A DNA stretch of 26,286 bases from Marisimplicoccus sp965655775. GTDB taxonomy: Bacteria > Bacteroidota > Bacteroidia > Flavobacteriales > Flavobacteriaceae. The DNA is taken from assembly GCA_965655775.1 (NCBI GenBank), contig CBFHHV010000015.1, forward strand, positions 1-26,286, written 5' to 3'. The position numbers were made by a program, and so were the translations under genes. Below the pieces are notes generated by a model, which was not told the origin of the DNA, did not search any database, and saw only the letters and a list, made by a program, of their open reading frames with translations. Positions 1 through 6,694 of this stretch are shown here, in pieces (the first letter of the stretch is position 1; every line of letters begins with the position of its first letter).

Positions 1-24
1 TAATAAGTAAAGTGTCTTTTTCAT
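1..24 (-). CDS. 5' end of an exported protein (partial)
   Basis: Read on the minus strand, the first eight codons give MKKTLYLL from an ATG whose first base is position 24; the rest lies beyond the left edge. A Met-Lys-Lys start followed by hydrophobic residues is the usual beginning of a signal peptide, so an exported protein or lipoprotein is likely, but nothing can be said about its function. An exact Bacteroidota -7 box lies four bases upstream of the ATG, which would give a leaderless or nearly leaderless mRNA and supports this start. The call rests on only eight codons plus the promoter match. Confidence 0.45.
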
Positions 25-28
25 ATCT

Positions 29-36
29 CAAATTTA
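29..36 (-). promoter_or_regulatory. Bacteroidota -7 box for the left-edge gene
   Basis: The minus strand reads TAAATTTG, an exact match to TAnnTTTG. It ends four bases before the ATG at 24, so transcription would begin at or next to the start codon. No convincing -33 TTG element is visible at the expected distance. Confidence 0.45.
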
Positions 37-63
37 AAAAAAAAGCCCCATAATTTAATGAGG
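36..63 (-). terminator. Intrinsic terminator, minus strand
   Basis: On the minus strand CCTCA (63-59) pairs with TGGGG (50-46), including one G-U pair and one further A-U pair inside, followed by C and nine T residues (44-36). The mirror arrangement on the plus strand lacks a T tract, so the direction is minus. It sits just before the promoter of the left-edge gene and would end a transcript arriving from about 64-250, where no protein gene is visible; this is part of the case for a non-coding RNA there. Confidence 0.5.
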
Positions 64-246
64 TATAAGTAACTATAATGAAACGTCCTTATTTCCCAAT
101 ACATATTGTAACGAGAGTGTAAGATCGCTTTATTTATAGGGCTTAAGAGATATTCTAATTTCATTGTCTACAAATATTAAGCTATAATAAAGTTAATCAA
201 TGTTAATTTAATATGAGTAATATGTAGTTATAATGACCTAATTTAT
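37..246 (-). ncRNA. Candidate structured RNA, 6S-like fold
   Basis: No protein gene is visible between 25 and 333. The stretch can form a long hairpin: 128-146 pairs with 177-192 in 16 Watson-Crick pairs, interrupted only by a 1-base and a 2-base bulge, around a 30-base loop. An outer 8-base-pair stem (100-107 with 219-226) encloses it, leaving unpaired sides of 20 and 26 bases. A long hairpin, an internal bubble and a closing stem in a transcript near 200 bases is the general plan of 6S RNA. The strand is chosen because the minus strand has an exact -7 box at 258-251 and an intrinsic terminator at 63-36. The ends are estimates. In such AT-rich DNA some pairing arises by chance, and identity as 6S RNA is inference. 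Confidence 0.33.
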
Positions 247-250
247 TAAA

Positions 251-258
251 CAAATATA
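251..258 (-). promoter_or_regulatory. Bacteroidota -7 box upstream of the candidate RNA
   Basis: The minus strand reads TATATTTG, an exact TAnnTTTG match. Transcription would start near 244-248 and run left through the candidate structured RNA to the terminator at 63-36, giving about 200-210 bases. There is no clear -33 TTG; the expected position falls in the terminator hairpin at 269-292. Confidence 0.35.
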
Positions 259-268
259 AATCGAGAAG

Positions 269-297
269 AACCCTCTTTTAATTAAGAGGGTTTTTTT
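269..297 (+). terminator. Intrinsic terminator upstream of the DUF4242 gene
   Basis: AACCCTCTT (269-277) pairs perfectly with AAGAGGGTT (284-292) around a six-base loop, with seven T residues at 291-297. This is a strong plus-strand terminator, yet no plus-strand gene ends upstream of it in the window. It may end read-through or a short RNA, or act as an attenuator in the leader of the DUF4242 gene at 334. It is nearly identical to the terminator after that gene. Confidence 0.7.
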
Positions 298-304
298 ATA
301 CATT
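269..304 (+). repeat. 36-base direct repeat, copy 1
   Basis: Aligned without gaps to 620-655, this copy matches at 33 of 36 positions; the differences are at repeat positions 12, 19 and 22. The unit holds the whole terminator hairpin, its T tract and the following ATACATT. The two copies are 351 bases apart and bracket the DUF4242 gene. Confidence 0.85.
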
Positions 305-333
305 AGAGTAAATAACCGTAAATCAATGAAAAA

Positions 334-621
334 ATGAAAAAATTTTTAATAAGAAGAGAAATGGAAGGAGCATCATCTGTTCCAAAACATGAAATGAATA
401 AGGGTGGTAAAGCATCTGAAAAAATCCTTGAAGAGATGAGAAATGAGGGTAAAATGATTCAACAAGAGACAAGTTATGTAGCTGGCAATAATGTATTTTG
501 TGTTTATAATGCTGACTCTGAAGATTTAATAAAAGAACATGCTGAAAGAAGTGGAGGAGTTGCTTCTGAAATAACTGAGGTTACAACCGTAATAAATCAC
601 AACACATCTGTGGTCAGTTAA
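334..621 (+). CDS. DUF4242 (SCO4226-like) small protein
   Basis: A 95-residue protein of the DUF4242 family, small ferredoxin-fold-like proteins whose Streptomyces member SCO4226 is described as nickel-binding; the physiological role is unknown. Visible family features are the KKFLIRREMEGA start (residues 2-13), the SYV...NNVFCVYNA strand pair (47-60), and EHAERSGG (68-75) followed by the EITEVTTVI strand (79-87), the usual HARRGG region of the family. There is no signal peptide, so it should be cytoplasmic. Two ATGs are available: the one at 326 opens only a three-codon ORF whose TGA overlaps the ATG at 334, so 334 is the start. It is a single-gene unit bounded by near-identical terminators, unlike the tightly packed genes elsewhere in the window. 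Confidence 0.8.
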   Translation: MKKFLIRREMEGASSVPKHEMNKGGKASEKILEEMRNEGKMIQQETSYVAGNNVFCVYNADSEDLIKEHAERSGGVASEITEVTTVINHNTSVVS

Positions 622-648
622 CCCTCTTTTTATTAAGGGGCTTTTTTT
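620..648 (+). terminator. Intrinsic terminator of the DUF4242 gene
   Basis: The stem begins at once after the stop codon: CCTCTT (623-628) pairs with AAGGGG (635-640), with one G-U pair and a six-base loop, followed by C and seven T residues (642-648). Compared with copy 1 the stem is slightly weakened by changes at 638 and 641. Confidence 0.7.
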
Positions 649-655
649 ATACATT
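620..655 (+). repeat. 36-base direct repeat, copy 2
   Basis: The second copy of the terminator-bearing repeat (33 of 36 identical to 269-304). It starts inside the DUF4242 stop codon and ends seven bases before the DsrE-like start at 662. Both copies end in TATACATT, which partly resembles a -7 element, so the unit could be a terminator-promoter module. Confidence 0.85.
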
Positions 656-661
656 GTACTT

Positions 662-1210
662 ATGAAAAAAATACTATTATTATCGATACTAATAATTAGT
701 CAACTAACTTTTAGTCAAGATAATTCCAAAAGTGATTTAGAAAAACTTTTAGGAAAAGCTCAAGAAGTATTGGGTAATGTTGAACTTCCAGATTTAAAGA
801 AAAATAAAGATTACTTTATTCTTCTAACTTCTGACCCTATGTCTAACCCCTCTGCTGCTATTATGTCGATTAATACAGCCTCAGAAGCTCTAAAACAGGG
901 TCATAATGTCGTTTACTTTGCAGCAGGAGATGGAGTACAGATTGTAATGAAAGATATTATAAGGAATCTGCACACAGTAACATCTCATGGTGGTAATACA
1001 AATAGTATAAGTAAAAGGGCTGAAAAACTTTTAACTGAATTTTCTGAAAATGGAGGTATTATACATGTATCAGAGGGTTCGTTTCTTACTTTTGGGGTTA
1101 ATCAACAAAACTCAAATAAGCTTTTAATAGGTTTAAATGAAATTAATTGGAGCTACCCTAAGCAATTAATTGAGGTAAGTTCTAATGCAGATATAGTGTT
1201 CTCTTATTAA
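662..1210 (+). CDS. Exported DsrE/DsrF-like protein
   Basis: A 182-residue protein. Residues 1-18 are a signal peptide (MKK, then a hydrophobic run to about FS-Q), so the mature protein is probably periplasmic. From about residue 50 it has the DsrE/DsrF/TusD-like layout: a beta strand with the YFILLTSDP turn, a helix (about 63-77), the HNVVYFAAGDGV strand and loop (80-92), a helix with KRAEKLLTEF, then GGIIHVSEGSFLTFGV. In DsrE-family sulfur-transfer proteins the last region usually carries cysteine; here it is serine and the protein has no cysteine at all, so it cannot relay sulfur by persulfide. Another ligand-binding or redox-independent role is possible. The start 13 bases after the upstream terminator's T tract fits an independent transcript. 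Confidence 0.6.
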   Translation: MKKILLLSILIISQLTFSQDNSKSDLEKLLGKAQEVLGNVELPDLKKNKDYFILLTSDPMSNPSAAIMSINTASEALKQGHNVVYFAAGDGVQIVMKDIIRNLHTVTSHGGNTNSISKRAEKLLTEFSENGGIIHVSEGSFLTFGVNQQNSNKLLIGLNEINWSYPKQLIEVSSNADIVFSY

Positions 1211-1255
1211 TTCTTACAAAAAGAATTTATATGAAAAAACTAATTTTGAATTATT

Positions 1256-1405
1256 TTGAAAATTAGAAATCCATTTAAGGATTATCACGGCAGATGGAAA
1301 GATGACGCTACAATGACCGAAAAAAATGTCTGGACTTTAGTTTTTATTTCGTTTGGTTTTGCTTTAGGAAAGGCAGGTATAGCTTTATTTGAGTATATTT
1401 TTTAG
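1256..1405 (+). CDS. Small membrane protein, 49 residues
   Basis: An unusual-start ORF: TTG at 1256 opens a 49-residue frame beginning MKIRNPFKDYHGRWKDD, followed by a hydrophobic segment from about residue 27 to the end (VWTLVFISFGFALGKAGIALF). The frame is open back to a stop at 1247-1249 and contains an ATG only at 1313 (a 30-residue version). The charged N-terminal part has a normal protein-like composition, which favours the longer reading. It probably makes one or two membrane helices. I do not recognise a family. It lies between the DsrE-like gene and a second small membrane ORF on the same strand. Confidence 0.4.
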   Translation: MKIRNPFKDYHGRWKDDATMTEKNVWTLVFISFGFALGKAGIALFEYIF

Positions 1406-1409
1406 AGAT

Positions 1410-1496
1410 ATGAAAAATATTGATTGGGTCACCAGAGTATGTATCATTTGTTTAATAATAGTTTCAATTTGTCTTCTGTATATTCAATTAAAATAA
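1410..1496 (+). CDS. Small membrane protein, 28 residues
   Basis: An ATG four bases after the previous ORF's stop encodes MKNIDWVTR, then one hydrophobic helix (about residues 9-25) and a terminal lysine. This is the plan of a single-pass small membrane protein. The tight spacing suggests translational coupling with the ORF at 1256-1405. It ends five bases before the convergent mnmE stop. At this size, chance cannot be excluded, and no family is recognised. Confidence 0.35.
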   Translation: MKNIDWVTRVCIICLIIVSICLLYIQLK

Positions 1497-1501
1497 TGTA
1501 C

Positions 1502-2899
1502 TTATTTTCCAATGCAGAACTTAGAAAATATAGATCCAAGAATGTCTTGATCTATATCAATTTTTCCTGTAATAATTGATATGTTAATAATCGCATCGTT
1601 AAGATCAATACTAAGTAAATCACCAGATAATCCATCTTTTAATCCACTTTTCACAGAATCAATAGCTTTTAATGAATTATTAAGTGCTTCTAAGTGTCTT
1701 GAATTTGAGATAATTATATTGCTTTGGGAAGATAGATTAAGATTTTTTGATATCATCTCCTTTAATTCTGATACAAGGTCACTGTTAATAGCAGAAATAC
1801 GATGAAAAGTAATATTATTTTGATTAATTAATGACTTTATATTTTTTTTATAACTATCTGTATTTAAGTATTTTAATAGATCTATTTTATTTTCTACAAG
1901 ATATATCTGAAGATCATCTCTTTCATAGGATTTTACCTCCTTAATTAGCTCATTTTCTGTAATATCTGACCTGTCAAATAGATAAATTAATATTCTAGAT
2001 GTACCAATCTTGCTTCTCGCTTTTTCAACACCTATAGATTCAATCTTATCAGAAGTTTCTCTTATACCTGCCGTATCAATAAATCTAAATTTGATCCCAT
2101 TAATAGTAGTAACATCTTCTATTGCATCCCTTGTTGTTCCTGGGATATTAGAGACTATAGCTTTATCTTCATTAACTATTGCATTTAAAAGTGAAGATTT
2201 ACCAGCATTAGGCTTTCCTGCTATCGTTACTGTGACACCTTCTTTAATTACATTACCAAATGAGAAAGATTCAATGAGGCTTGATAATTTACTCTCTAAT
2301 TCATTTAATAGTGATTTTAAGTCACTTCTATCAGCAAATTCAACATCTTCCTCAGAGAAATCTAGTTCTAATTCAATCAATGATTTAAAATGTATTAGTT
2401 TCTCTCTTAAAACCTCTATTTCATCAGAGTATCCACCTCTCATCTGCTCAATAGCAATTCTATGAGCCTCTTTTGATTCTGATGCAATTAAATCACTTAC
2501 AGCCTCTGCTTGTGATAAATCCTTCTTATTGTTAAGATATGCTCTGAGTGTAAATTCACCCGGGTTTGCAAGTCTTACACCAGAATTTGTAAATAATGAA
2601 ATAATCCTTTGTTGTATATAGTTAGATCCATGGCAAGATATCTCAATAATATTTTCACCAGTGTAGGAGTGAGGGGCCCTGTATACACTTATTACTACCT
2701 CATCTATTACCTCATCACCTTCAACTAAATCACCATAGCTTATTGAATATCCTTCACACTGTATTAATTTTTTCCCTGATTTAGATCTAAAGAATATGTC
2801 AGCTTTACTAATTGCCTCTTCACCTGACAACCTAATAATAGCAATAGCCCCTGAGCCAGGAGGAGATGACAGAGCTATAATAGTTCCCTCATTATACAT
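1502..2899 (-). CDS. mnmE: tRNA modification GTPase MnmE
   Basis: A 465-residue full-length MnmE (TrmE). With MnmG it builds the 5-carboxymethylaminomethyl group on wobble uridine 34 of certain tRNAs, using GTP hydrolysis, a tetrahydrofolate one-carbon donor and FAD in the partner. The N-terminal folate-binding domain (about 1-120) includes the PGSGAIAIIRLSG segment and NPGEFTLRAYLNNKKDL. The helical domain is interrupted by the G domain: GKPNAGKSS (228-236), NIPGTTRD (251-258), DTAG (275-278) and NKID (337-340). The C-terminal CIGK (462-465) carries the catalytic cysteine. The ATG at 2899 gives the canonical YNEGTIIALSSPPG start. The upstream GNAT-like gene stops two bases before it, so the two are probably co-transcribed. 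Confidence 0.97.
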   Translation of the reverse strand: MYNEGTIIALSSPPGSGAIAIIRLSGEEAISKADIFFRSKSGKKLIQCEGYSISYGDLVEGDEVIDEVVISVYRAPHSYTGENIIEISCHGSNYIQQRIISLFTNSGVRLANPGEFTLRAYLNNKKDLSQAEAVSDLIASESKEAHRIAIEQMRGGYSDEIEVLREKLIHFKSLIELELDFSEEDVEFADRSDLKSLLNELESKLSSLIESFSFGNVIKEGVTVTIAGKPNAGKSSLLNAIVNEDKAIVSNIPGTTRDAIEDVTTINGIKFRFIDTAGIRETSDKIESIGVEKARSKIGTSRILIYLFDRSDITENELIKEVKSYERDDLQIYLVENKIDLLKYLNTDSYKKNIKSLINQNNITFHRISAINSDLVSELKEMISKNLNLSSQSNIIISNSRHLEALNNSLKAIDSVKSGLKDGLSGDLLSIDLNDAIINISIITGKIDIDQDILGSIFSKFCIGK

Positions 2900-2901
2900 T
2901 A

Positions 2902-4041
2902 TTATATCTCTTTAGTGTAAGTAGCTCTGTTTTTGTGCTGATTGTTTTCATAATTTTTCCAGAGCTGTTGTATTGCAGTGTTTTCAATAAGTTCAGGATT
3001 TGTCTCAACCTCTGTTATTCCGAACTTATTATAAAACTTCTGAAGTTCGTTAAATAGTATAGCAATCACACCTTTATTTTGAAAGTCAGGTCTAACACCA
3101 ATTAAGTATAATGATCCTTTGTGATTAAAGTTTTTTGCATGTAATAGTCGAAGTTTACCAATTAAGTCAACCTTTCCGTTAATTTTTTTTAGTGCGTTCG
3201 AGAAAGAAGGCATTGTTATAGCAAATGCAACCAGCTCATCATTTTCATCAGTAACACATTTAATAAAACCAGGATTAATATATTTTAAGAATCTATTTTT
3301 ATAATAATCTATTTGATAATCTTGAATTGGAACAAATGTTTGAAGCTTATCATAAGTCTTTCCAAGCAAATAGAACATTTGGTCTACATAAGGGACTATT
3401 TGTTCAGTCTTAGTAAAGTTCAACTTCTTTAACTTATACCTTTTTAAGATAAGGTCAGAGAACTTCTTAACTTTTTCAGGAGAATCCTCATAATTAGCAA
3501 TTTTAAGCTCATACTCAACCCATTCAGCAAGTTTCTTATATCCATGATCTTTCATATGATCTTTATAATAGGAATGATTATAAAGGGTAATCATAGTGTT
3601 CTTCTTTTCAAAACCTTTGATAAGCATACCAGCTTTATCCATGTTTGAAAATCCAACAGGTCCTTCAATAAATTCAAGATTATTTTCAACTCCAATTTTT
3701 ATAACCTGATCAAGAAGAGTTTTAGATACATCTTTGTTGTCAATAAAATCAAACCAACCAAATCTAACTTTCTTCTTTTTTAGATCATTAACCTCAACCC
3801 AGTTAATAAGAGCAGCAATTCTTCCTACTATTTCTCCATTTATTAAGGCAAGAAAATAATGTGCATCCGCATTCTTAAATACAGGGTTTATCTGCTTATC
3901 TAGTATTTCTAATTCTTCTTTAGTTAAAGGAGCTACCCAATACTTTGAATCCTTATAAAGCTTATGTGGAAACATGACAAATTCTTTTAATTCATCACTG
4001 CTTTCGACTTTCTTTATTGTAATATTTGAATTGGTCTTCAT
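2902..4041 (-). CDS. GNAT-fold protein of unknown substrate
   Basis: A 379-residue protein related to a conserved bacterial family with two acyl-CoA N-acyltransferase-like folds. The N-terminal half has the HYFLALINGEIVGRIAAL strand pair (61-78) and a GPVGFSNMDKAGMLIKGF loop (127-144). The C-terminal half has LYLIGVRPDFQNKGV, a GNAT motif A-like segment with the acyl-CoA pyrophosphate-binding loop altered, followed by an ETNPELIENTAIQQLW segment like the NxxA helix of acetyltransferases. The substrate is unknown. I recall some automatic annotations calling this family GTP cyclohydrolase; nothing in the sequence supports that. It lies two bases upstream of mnmE and is divergent from the DUF4834 gene. 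Confidence 0.7.
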   Translation of the reverse strand: MKTNSNITIKKVESSDELKEFVMFPHKLYKDSKYWVAPLTKEELEILDKQINPVFKNADAHYFLALINGEIVGRIAALINWVEVNDLKKKKVRFGWFDFIDNKDVSKTLLDQVIKIGVENNLEFIEGPVGFSNMDKAGMLIKGFEKKNTMITLYNHSYYKDHMKDHGYKKLAEWVEYELKIANYEDSPEKVKKFSDLILKRYKLKKLNFTKTEQIVPYVDQMFYLLGKTYDKLQTFVPIQDYQIDYYKNRFLKYINPGFIKCVTDENDELVAFAITMPSFSNALKKINGKVDLIGKLRLLHAKNFNHKGSLYLIGVRPDFQNKGVIAILFNELQKFYNKFGITEVETNPELIENTAIQQLWKNYENNQHKNRATYTKEI

Positions 4042-4087
4042 TTAAAAATACAAGTTACCAATAAATAGTTATTTTTCAAGATTTCAC

Positions 4088-4095
4088 TAAATTTG
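4088..4095 (+). promoter_or_regulatory. Bacteroidota -7 box of the DUF4834-yfhO-flippase operon
   Basis: TAAATTTG matches TAnnTTTG exactly and ends 15 bases before the ATG at 4111. It overlaps a possible TTG start at 4093, which argues against that earlier start for the first gene. No clear -33 element is visible. Confidence 0.5.
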
Positions 4096-4110
4096 GTAAA
4101 CCCACAAAGT

Positions 4111-4305
4111 ATGAAGGTTTTAATAATATTTCTTGCTATTTATCTATCTATTAGGTATTTTATTCCTTCGATATTAAGAGTGCTATTTGCTGATTTTTTC
4201 AAAACCGCTGAAAAAAAATCAAATTTTGATAATAACTCAAAAAAAAATAAGGGGAAAACGAATGAAAAATATGGTGAATACATAGACTATGAAGATATCG
4301 ATTAA
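4111..4305 (+). CDS. DUF4834 small membrane protein
   Basis: A 64-residue protein: an N-terminal hydrophobic helix (about residues 2-25, with IRYFIPSILRVLF) and a charged cytoplasmic tail rich in Lys, Asn, Glu and Asp. This is the layout of the Bacteroidota DUF4834 family, whose function is unknown. A TTG at 4093 is in frame, but it lies inside the promoter box, so the ATG at 4111 is preferred. Its last 17 bases overlap the start of the yfhO-like gene, which suggests coupled translation and perhaps an accessory role near that membrane protein. Confidence 0.7.
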   Translation: MKVLIIFLAIYLSIRYFIPSILRVLFADFFKTAEKKSNFDNNSKKNKGKTNEKYGEYIDYEDID

Positions 4306-6694
4306 TAAAGTTCGACTTAGAAAATCTTTAATACACCTATATACTGCTATTGTTTTCATTGCTATTTCATTGATTTTTTATTCTCCATTGCTGGATGGTA
4401 AGAAGCTATTTCAATCTGATATAAATCAATATGAGGGAATGTCAAGGGAAATTCAGGAGAATAGAGATAATTTTTCAAAAGAAATTTATTGGATTGATAA
4501 TGCTTTTGGAGGTATGCCTACTTTTCAGTTAGGTGCAAAATATGCCTATGACATTCTATCTCCTTTCCACCTTTTGTTTAGGTTTATACCAAGACCTGCT
4601 CATACTCTTTTTCTCTACCTATTAACAATGTATATTTTGTTAATGGTGCTAAAAATACCATGGAAAATTGCTGTCCTTGGCTCTGTAGCCTTTGCCTTTT
4701 CTACGTATCTACTTATAATACTTCAAGTTGGACATAATACAAAGGCTCTTGCCATTTCTTATATTCCCCTTGTAGTTGCTGGATTAGTTCTACTGAGGCA
4801 GAATAAAATAATTCCTGGGTTCTTAGTAAGTCTTATTGCTATATCATTACAAGTAAGAGCTAACCACTATCAAATGACCTATTATATGTTGATATTATTA
4901 GGTATTTATTTCATTGTATATCTAGTTGATTCATATCGAAAGAGAGACTTAAAACAATACTTAAGATATATTGGAGTTTTTGCTTTAGCAGGTATTTTGT
5001 CACTAGGTTTAAATGCACCAAATATTCTATCAACATATGATTACTCAAAATATTCTACCAGATCTCAAAGTGAGCTTACTTTAAATCCAGATGGAACTCA
5101 AAAAGAAAAGACTTCAGGTCTAGATTATGATTATATAACTCAATATAGCTATGGTGTTTTTGAAAGTCTAAATCTAGTTGCGCCTAGGATTCAAGGAGGA
5201 GCCTCATCAGAAGATCTTGGTGATAAATCCAAACTCTACAAATTTTTAATTGATAATAATATTCCTAAACCTCAAGCAGATTCATTTATTAAATCTGTTC
5301 CCACCTATTGGGGAAATCAACCAATACTTGAAGCGCCTGCATATATTGGAGCCTCTGTTGTGTTTCTATTTATTCTGGCTCTTTTTGTAGTTAAAGGACC
5401 TTTCAAGTGGTGGCTTTTAATTTCATTTATATTATCGTTATTGCTTTCATGGGGAAAAAACTTTCCACTGCTTACTAATCTATTTATAGATTATTTTCCT
5501 TTTTATAATAAATTCAGAGCAGTATCATCAATTCAGATAATACTTGAATTTGCAGTTCCTCTATTATCTGTAATAGGTCTTCATAAGTTTTTGGCAGATG
5601 CTAACTTAAAGAACATTAAAAGATCTTTTGCGGTTTATGCTACACCACTGTTGATCATTTTATTGACTAGTAGTTCTTTATCATTTTCGGGTTTATATGA
5701 TGACTATTACTCTAATGGATATGGTCAAGAAATATTTAATAAAATATTAGAAGAAAGAAGAATTATTTTTAATCAAGATGTCTTAAGAGCACTAATAATT
5801 GGACTTGTAGTTTTTCTAACTTTAAGATTCTCAAAGTTAATTGGAAGAAATTTCACATATCTAACTGTATTTGTAATTGTCTTTATAGACCTATTTACTA
5901 TAAATAACAGATACATAGACAAAGACCTTTTTATAGATAAATCAATAAATACATATCAATTATCAGAGATAGATAATGAGATACTTAATGATAGTTTAGA
6001 CTTTAGAGTCTTTGACCTATCAGCTGGAATATCAAATGCTAGCACCTCTTATTTTCATAATTCTATAAATGGATATCATGCTGCAAAACTTAGAAGATTC
6101 CAAGAGTACTATGACTACTTATCAGTTCATGATAATCAAAAGTTATTTAACTCTTTAAATGTTAAATATTTAATTGGTAAAAATGAAGATAATCAGGATC
6201 AATTATATCAAAACCCTGATGCATATGGTAATGCTTGGGCAATTGATTCAATTGTATTGGCAGATAATCCTGATGAGCTTTTAGAGAAATTAAAAGATAC
6301 AGATTTAAAAAGAGTAGGGTTGGTCTTAAATAAATCTATACCTGCAGACATTTCACTTAAATATAATTCAACAGATCTAATAAAAATTGAGAAAATAAAA
6401 AATTCTTCTTCACATTTAACCTATCAGTTTGAATCGCTTTCAGATCAACTTATAGTCTTTTCTGAGATATATTATCCTTCAGGCTGGGAAGTGTATATTG
6501 ATGGAGTTGAATCTAGCTATTTTAACATCGATTATCTGCTTAGAGGAATGTTAGTGCCAAAAGGTGAACATACAATTGAATTCTATTTCTCTCCAAAAAT
6601 TGTAAAAACAGGAATTAATATTAGAATAATTACAATTATAATTACCTTTAGCTTAATCGCTTTCTTGATTTACAAAGAAAATAAATGGGCATAG
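4289..6694 (+). CDS. yfhO: YfhO-family integral membrane protein
   Basis: An 801-residue polytopic inner-membrane protein. A first helix (about residues 15-32) is followed by an extracytoplasmic loop with the conserved NAFGGMPTFQLGA segment (about 67-79), then many membrane helices, an extracytoplasmic region (about 540-760) that ends with a GWEVYIDG beta segment and VPKGEHTIEFYFSP, and a last helix before the C-terminus. These are hallmarks of the YfhO family, related to GT-C membrane glycosyltransferases; Bacillus subtilis YfhO takes part in glycosylating lipoteichoic acid. Here the acceptor is unknown, but the flippase that follows suggests envelope polysaccharide or glycolipid decoration. 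It overlaps the gene before it by 17 bases and the gene after it by 10. Confidence 0.85.
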   Translation: MKISINKVRLRKSLIHLYTAIVFIAISLIFYSPLLDGKKLFQSDINQYEGMSREIQENRDNFSKEIYWIDNAFGGMPTFQLGAKYAYDILSPFHLLFRFIPRPAHTLFLYLLTMYILLMVLKIPWKIAVLGSVAFAFSTYLLIILQVGHNTKALAISYIPLVVAGLVLLRQNKIIPGFLVSLIAISLQVRANHYQMTYYMLILLGIYFIVYLVDSYRKRDLKQYLRYIGVFALAGILSLGLNAPNILSTYDYSKYSTRSQSELTLNPDGTQKEKTSGLDYDYITQYSYGVFESLNLVAPRIQGGASSEDLGDKSKLYKFLIDNNIPKPQADSFIKSVPTYWGNQPILEAPAYIGASVVFLFILALFVVKGPFKWWLLISFILSLLLSWGKNFPLLTNLFIDYFPFYNKFRAVSSIQIILEFAVPLLSVIGLHKFLADANLKNIKRSFAVYATPLLIILLTSSSLSFSGLYDDYYSNGYGQEIFNKILEERRIIFNQDVLRALIIGLVVFLTLRFSKLIGRNFTYLTVFVIVFIDLFTINNRYIDKDLFIDKSINTYQLSEIDNEILNDSLDFRVFDLSAGISNASTSYFHNSINGYHAAKLRRFQEYYDYLSVHDNQKLFNSLNVKYLIGKNEDNQDQLYQNPDAYGNAWAIDSIVLADNPDELLEKLKDTDLKRVGLVLNKSIPADISLKYNSTDLIKIEKIKNSSSHLTYQFESLSDQLIVFSEIYYPSGWEVYIDGVESSYFNIDYLLRGMLVPKGEHTIEFYFSPKIVKTGINIRIITIIITFSLIAFLIYKENKWA

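Noticed and set aside
74..237. Two TATAATGA copies (74-81 and 230-237) as sigma70 -10 boxes
   Set aside because: Bacteroidota primary sigma factors use TAnnTTTG, and no suitable -35 partners are present; in AT-rich DNA these matches are expected by chance.
64..268. A tRNA or plus-strand protein gene in the first intergenic region
   Set aside because: No cloverleaf arms, T-loop or anticodon pattern could be found, and all plus-strand frames are broken by frequent stops.
1209..1227. Hairpin after the DsrE-like gene as a terminator
   Set aside because: AATTCTT can pair with AAGAATT, but the stem is nearly all A-T and no T tract follows.
2010..2465. A 151-codon plus-strand open frame inside mnmE
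   Set aside because: It is antisense to well-conserved mnmE sequence (helical and G domains); its composition is that of a mirrored coding frame, and no family resemblance is seen.
4093..4110. TTG start for the DUF4834 gene
   Set aside because: It falls inside an exact -7 promoter box, so it would be upstream of the transcript start; the ATG at 4111 fits the family start.
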